Source: Bacillota bacterium (GTDB lineage: Bacteria; Bacillota; Clostridia; Lachnospirales; Lachnospiraceae). Taken from it: a stretch of DNA of 64,000 bases. Below the pieces are notes generated by a model, which saw only the letters and a program-made list of their open reading frames with translations, did no database searches and was not told the DNA's origin. The position numbers and the translations under genes were made by a program. The stretch covers positions 23,810-87,809 of the forward strand of contig JAEWCQ010000029.1 in assembly GCA_023390555.1 (NCBI GenBank), written 5' to 3'. Of the stretch, positions 60,349-64,000 are shown in pieces (the stretch's first letter is position 1; each line of letters opens with the position of its first letter).

Positions 60349-61155
60349 TCATAGTTTGTGATATTGAGGAATCATTTTATCAAAAGTACAAAACCTTTCA
60401 TATCCCAAGTTTTTTAACTCCAGCTTACATTCCTCTATATGATCTGATAAGTGCTCTGTTTCATGTGTGTCAGAACCAATGCTAATCATGTTTCCTCCCA
60501 ACTCATGATATCGCTTTAATATTCTTCTGGATGGCATTAAATCGGAAAGCCCATATTTATAGCTTGATGTGTTCAGTTCGATTCCCTTTCCATCCGCAAT
60601 TGCAAGTTTTAATATTGGCTCAACGTATTCCATGATTTTCTCATCCGGAAAATCACCTTTTTTATCATACCTCTTAATCATATCAATATGACCAAGCACA
60701 GAGTACGACTTAAACTCCTTCATGACACGATAAATTGCTTTATAATAATTCTCCTGATATTCCTGCTGTGATTTTCCATCCTGATAGGCATAATTCCAGA
60801 ACTCCTTATTATCGATTTGATGATTACTTAATATCACAAAATCAAATGGATATTTCTCAAAATCTTGCTGAAACTGTTCTACGGTTTCAAGCTGTACTCC
60901 GAATTCTATTCCAGACTTTATTACAATCTGATCTGCATACTTTATTCTTAATTTATTTACTTCCTCAAAATATGCATGGTAGTCACAGTTCAAATCCGTC
61001 TTTACACCATAATCTACATGTTCTGTAAATGCGATTTCATCAAGCTGAAGAACTAATGCTCTTTGAATCATATCCTCCATCGGACATTCAGAATCATCAC
61101 TGTAATAAGTATGCACATGATAATCTGCACGGTATGAATTCTTTTCCACCATCAT
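60349..61155 (-). CDS. PHP-domain phosphatase (histidinol-phosphatase HisK type)
   Basis: A 268-aa metal-dependent phosphoesterase. The four metal motifs are ADYHVHTYYSDDSE, FTEHVDYG, LSNHQID/GHIDMIKRY and GSDTHETEHL. Members remove phosphate from histidinol phosphate, yet many PHP proteins act on other small phosphates. No his genes are nearby, so the histidine role is uncertain. Start chosen at 61155 (AAGGGTGG upstream); the long reading to 61305 covers the end of the next gene. Confidence 0.85.
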   Translation of the reverse strand: MMVEKNSYRADYHVHTYYSDDSECPMEDMIQRALVLQLDEIAFTEHVDYGVKTDLNCDYHAYFEEVNKLRIKYADQIVIKSGIEFGVQLETVEQFQQDFEKYPFDFVILSNHQIDNKEFWNYAYQDGKSQQEYQENYYKAIYRVMKEFKSYSVLGHIDMIKRYDKKGDFPDEKIMEYVEPILKLAIADGKGIELNTSSYKYGLSDLMPSRRILKRYHELGGNMISIGSDTHETEHLSDHIEECKLELKNLGYERFCTFDKMIPQYHKL

Positions 61156-61165
61156 TCCACCCTTT

Positions 61166-61786
61166 CTACCGAAGTCTCCGTTCCTCTTCCAAGTCTTCTC
61201 TCGTAATTTCCCTGTCTTTATAATAATATTTTTGATCGTTCGCATTAATTTTGCGGATAACTTCACATGGATTCCCGACAGCCACAGAATCTGCCGGAAT
61301 ATCATGAACTACAACACTTCCTGCTCCAATTACACTGTTTTTTCCAATGGTAACACCTGGGCAAATTGTCACGCCAGCTCCAATCCAGCAGTTATCTTCA
61401 ATGGTAACCGGTACCGTATACATATATTCCCTCATGTCGGGATTGATTGGATGTCCAACTGTAGCAATGTGAATGGCCGGGCCAAACATTACCTTCTTTC
61501 CAATTATAATTTTCCCATCATCCACAAAGTTACAATGAAAATTAAGATAGCTGCCCTCACCAATTGTAATGTTCACACCATAGCAACAATAAAAAGGTGG
61601 CTCGATCCACGCCTTTGTGACCTTCCCAAATAATTTCGTCATTGCATCATATCGTGCGGCAGGATCGTTGGGAAGTGTTGCATTAAACTCGATCAAATGC
61701 TCTTTACACTTGATACGATCCTCTGGTAACCCCTCACAATTGTCCGTAAACAGTTTCCCTGTTTCTATTCTTTCCCGCATTGTCAT
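61166..61786 (-). CDS. sugar O-acetyltransferase (Maa/LacA type), second copy
   Basis: A 206-aa paralogue of the acetyltransferase at 60 kb, with the catalytic His in IATVGHPINPD and beta-helix turns ending in NSVIGAGSVVVHDIPADSVAVGNPC. Divergence in the N-terminal Maa domain suggests different sugar acceptors. It begins one base after the MATE gene ends, so the two are coupled. Confidence 0.9.
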   Translation of the reverse strand: MTMRERIETGKLFTDNCEGLPEDRIKCKEHLIEFNATLPNDPAARYDAMTKLFGKVTKAWIEPPFYCCYGVNITIGEGSYLNFHCNFVDDGKIIIGKKVMFGPAIHIATVGHPINPDMREYMYTVPVTIEDNCWIGAGVTICPGVTIGKNSVIGAGSVVVHDIPADSVAVGNPCEVIRKINANDQKYYYKDREITREDLEEERRLR

Positions 61787-61787
61787 G

Positions 61788-63158
61788 TTACTCTTCCTCC
61801 TTGATTGTTAGATCTCTTACCCATCTATACTTTTTAAAATTAACAAATACTGCTGGAAGCTTTATGATTTCATCCAGATTTACAATGAAATATACCGCAA
61901 GTACCGGCATATCCAGCACAAAAGCTGCAATGAAACCAAGTGGTACCGTAATGCACCATAGCGTAACCGTATCACATAAAAATCCAAATTTTGAATCGCC
62001 TCCGGCACAAAAAATACCCGAAATCGCGGTACTATTAACTGATTTTCCAACCATATAGAGGGAACACATGACAAGCATCCATTTCAGGTAAAAAGCAGCC
62101 TTCATGGTTAAATCGGCCATCTGTAATACCCACGGGGTGATTGCAAGCAAGAGTAATCCGGTCAAGACACCGCTTATGATTGACATCACGGTTAATTGCT
62201 TTCCATATTCTTTCGCCTTACTCAAATCACCCGCACCCAGTGCCTGCCCGATGATAATACCGCCTCCGCTGCCAAGCCCGATGCAGAAGCACGCAATGAG
62301 ATTCTTTACAATATTCGCAATAGAATTAGCTGCTACAGCATCTAAACCCAGGTGTCCCATAATGACAGAATACATCGTAAACCCGCATCCCCATACGAGC
62401 TCATTGCCAAGCACTGGCGATGTATATTTCCAAAAATCGTTCCGAAGTAATTCATCTGTGCGCTTTATATAATCTAATCTGATTTTTACACTTTCTTTTT
62501 GTGAGCTTTCAAGCAGTGTCCACACAAGTTCAACGAATCTGGCTATCACGGTTGCTAAAGCGGATCCTGCTATTCCCATTTTAGGAAACCCAAACAGTCC
62601 AAAAATAAATACAGCATTTAAAAGAATATTCGTTATCACTGTAATCGTACTGATGACCATACTTCGAATTGCCTTACCGCTATTTTTCATAATGCTGAGA
62701 TATATTTGTGAAATGCCGCACATTAGGTATGTAATACCTACAATCTTTAAAAAGATTACTCCTGCTTCTATCAATTCCATATCCGAGGTAAAAATAAGCA
62801 TGAGTTCTCCCGGAATAAAAGTGGTTGCTAAAAAAAACAGCATTGATACCGCAATTGATATCCTTATTACAATAGCCAGAATCTTTTCAACAGACGCAAT
62901 ATCTCCTTTTCCATAATATTGTGCAGCCAATATGCTTGTACCTATTGTCATAGCAGCCAGAAACAAGTTATATACAAACGTTATCTGACCTGCAAGCGAT
63001 GCTGCTGACAAAAGATTCTGGTCAATACTCCCAAGCATCAATGCATCAGAGGCACTTACAAGCGCCAGCATAAATTGTTGAAATGCAATTGGCAGAACCA
63101 GTACCAACAGCTTGTTATAGAATTCCGGCACATTCCGTCTCTTAGACTCTAATTTCAA
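61788..63158 (-). CDS. MATE-family efflux transporter
   Basis: A 456-aa membrane protein with 12 segments in two related halves; SASDALMLGSIDQNLLSAASLAGQI in the first and LGLDAVAANSIANIVKN in the second match the MATE fold (NorM/DinF-like Clostridial branch). It exports cationic compounds by sodium or proton antiport. It starts at TTG (63158) with AGGAGG nine bases upstream. First gene of a four-gene minus-strand set with the acetyltransferases and PHP enzyme, divergent from an AraC regulator that is its likely controller. Confidence 0.9.
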   Translation of the reverse strand: MKLESKRRNVPEFYNKLLVLVLPIAFQQFMLALVSASDALMLGSIDQNLLSAASLAGQITFVYNLFLAAMTIGTSILAAQYYGKGDIASVEKILAIVIRISIAVSMLFFLATTFIPGELMLIFTSDMELIEAGVIFLKIVGITYLMCGISQIYLSIMKNSGKAIRSMVISTITVITNILLNAVFIFGLFGFPKMGIAGSALATVIARFVELVWTLLESSQKESVKIRLDYIKRTDELLRNDFWKYTSPVLGNELVWGCGFTMYSVIMGHLGLDAVAANSIANIVKNLIACFCIGLGSGGGIIIGQALGAGDLSKAKEYGKQLTVMSIISGVLTGLLLLAITPWVLQMADLTMKAAFYLKWMLVMCSLYMVGKSVNSTAISGIFCAGGDSKFGFLCDTVTLWCITVPLGFIAAFVLDMPVLAVYFIVNLDEIIKLPAVFVNFKKYRWVRDLTIKEEE

Positions 63159-63221
63159 CAGGCGTTCCCTCCTATTCGTTTGGTTCTATTTTCACATTCA
63201 TACTTTCCTTCCCAACGATTA

Positions 63222-63250
63222 TTGACCTCATTTTTTATTTGTTATATAAT
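63222..63250 (+). promoter_or_regulatory. promoter of the AraC-type regulator
   Basis: TTGACC (63222-63227) and TATAAT (63245-63250) with a 17-base spacer on the plus strand, about 75 bases before the ATG. The rest of the 166-base divergent gap is AT-rich and must also hold the MATE promoter, which I could not place with confidence. Confidence 0.65.
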
Positions 63251-63324
63251 TATATTGCAAGTATAAGAGCAATTATATATAAATATTTCGCATTATTATA
63301 ACAATATTTCAAATGGTGATTCTT

Positions 63325-64000
63325 ATGAAAACTGAAATTGATGTAAAAAATGACAGATCCGAAAAAGTGACCTATAATACGCCAGATTTCCCTGCATATG
63401 TTCGCAAGGGTATCTTATCAACCTATCCAAATTATAGTGCGATCAGCCATTGGCATGATGATATAGAGTTTATTTATGTCTTATCCGGACAGATGCAATA
63501 TAATATCAACGGTAAAAATATTCTTTTAAAATCGGGAGAAGGTGTATTTGTTAACACAAGGCAGCTGCACTATGGATTTTCTGCAGAACATGAGGAGTGC
63601 ATCTTTATTTGTGTACTGATACATCCATTCTTGTTATGCGCTTCCCCATTTGTCGAACAAAACTATATCATTCCTGTTCTGCAGAATGAATGTATGCCAT
63701 ACCTCATACTGCACAAAGAAAATGTTTTTGAAAATCATATTTTAGAATTTGTCAAAGAAATATACGACCAGTCAACCTCCGCTACATTCGCTCTAAGGAT
63801 TCAGGATTTATTTTTTAGAATATGGGATAATTTAGTTTCACTCTCTGGCCATGCAGAAAAAAAGAAGGCACCTCACAACCAGAATCTCACTATTTTGAAA
63901 GAAATGATTCGCTTCATTTACAAGCATTATTCAGAAAAAATATCCCTCACCGACATCAGCCACGCTGGAAAGGTCGGCAAGACTACCTGCTGTGCAATAT
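63325..64000 (+). CDS. AraC-family transcriptional regulator, 3' end outside window
   Basis: The first 225 codons of a cupin-AraC regulator. The effector half shows ISHWHDDIEFIYVLSGQMQYNI, a typical cupin_2/AraC-binding strand set, followed by LLKSGEGVFVNTRQLH. The first helices of the HTH region begin around FIYKHYSEKISLTDISHAGKVGKTT where the window stops. It likely senses a sugar or glycoside and controls the divergent MATE/acetyltransferase genes. Confidence 0.88.
   Translation, partial: MKTEIDVKNDRSEKVTYNTPDFPAYVRKGILSTYPNYSAISHWHDDIEFIYVLSGQMQYNINGKNILLKSGEGVFVNTRQLHYGFSAEHEECIFICVLIHPFLLCASPFVEQNYIIPVLQNECMPYLILHKENVFENHILEFVKEIYDQSTSATFALRIQDLFFRIWDNLVSLSGHAEKKKAPHNQNLTILKEMIRFIYKHYSEKISLTDISHAGKVGKTTCCAI

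Noticed and set aside
1..64000. tRNA or rRNA genes, CRISPR array, insertion sequence, phage or conjugation genes
   Set aside because: None recognised on reading both strands; a dedicated tRNA and repeat search would be needed to exclude them fully.

Overview
The window looks like a chromosomal piece of an anaerobic low-to-mid GC Firmicute, most likely a Lachnospiraceae gut commensal. This is judged from strong AGGAGG ribosome sites, the mix of PTS operons, a glycyl-radical enzyme, DUF4250-type small proteins and GH1/BglG catabolic loci; no rRNA or tRNA gene is visible to anchor taxonomy. Most genes are on the minus strand. No insertion sequence, CRISPR array, prophage or replication origin was seen.

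Region by region: 0-2.4 kb holds the 5' part of a LUD-domain gene, two overlapping methyltransferase-type genes and a membrane protein. 2.5-15.4 kb is one catabolic unit read right to left: DeoR regulator, then glycyl-radical enzyme, its activase, a PRD/EIIA-type regulator, fructose-type PTS IIA/IIC/IIB, HPr, EI, a HAD phosphatase, a fructose-6-phosphate-aldolase-type transaldolase and a Gfo/Idh/MocA oxidoreductase. It parallels the E. coli frw-pflDC-ptsA-talC locus and is best explained as an 'anhydroglycolysis' (1,5-anhydrohexitol) operon. 15.5-20.2 kb carries a condensation-type acyltransferase, a GntR/FadR regulator and a polar amino-acid ABC importer; 20.4-22 kb has small conserved proteins.

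22-49 kb is a cell-surface region. Right to left from 49 kb it contains a small orphan ORF and a PqqD-like protein, then a Gram-positive Pel-type polysaccharide operon (a PelD-like c-di-GMP receptor fused to a sugar-epimerase-like domain, PelE, a large membrane protein, a DUF2194 protein, PelF, PelG). It continues with a DUF2304 protein, two glycosyltransferases, paired DUF4832 proteins, a Stealth-type sugar phosphotransferase, a flippase and a nucleotidyltransferase. At 22-29 kb follow a PqqD-HprK-like kinase fusion, three ABC exporter subunits and an S26 peptidase. Two divergent promoters, 6.8 kb apart, share an almost identical 33-bp palindrome with extended -10 boxes on both strands. They tie the PqqD-HprK/S26/ABC genes to the Stealth/flippase/nucleotidyltransferase genes as one putative regulon.

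49.2-64 kb: a lytic transglycosylase, a decayed M23 endopeptidase pseudogene, a complete beta-glucoside operon (LicT-type antiterminator with RAT/terminator leader, PTS IIBCA, GH1 phospho-glucosidase), and a secreted metallophosphoesterase with a YibE/F membrane protein. The last part has a TspO homologue, two sugar O-acetyltransferases around a PHP histidinol-phosphatase-type enzyme, a MATE exporter and the first part of an AraC regulator cut by the window end.
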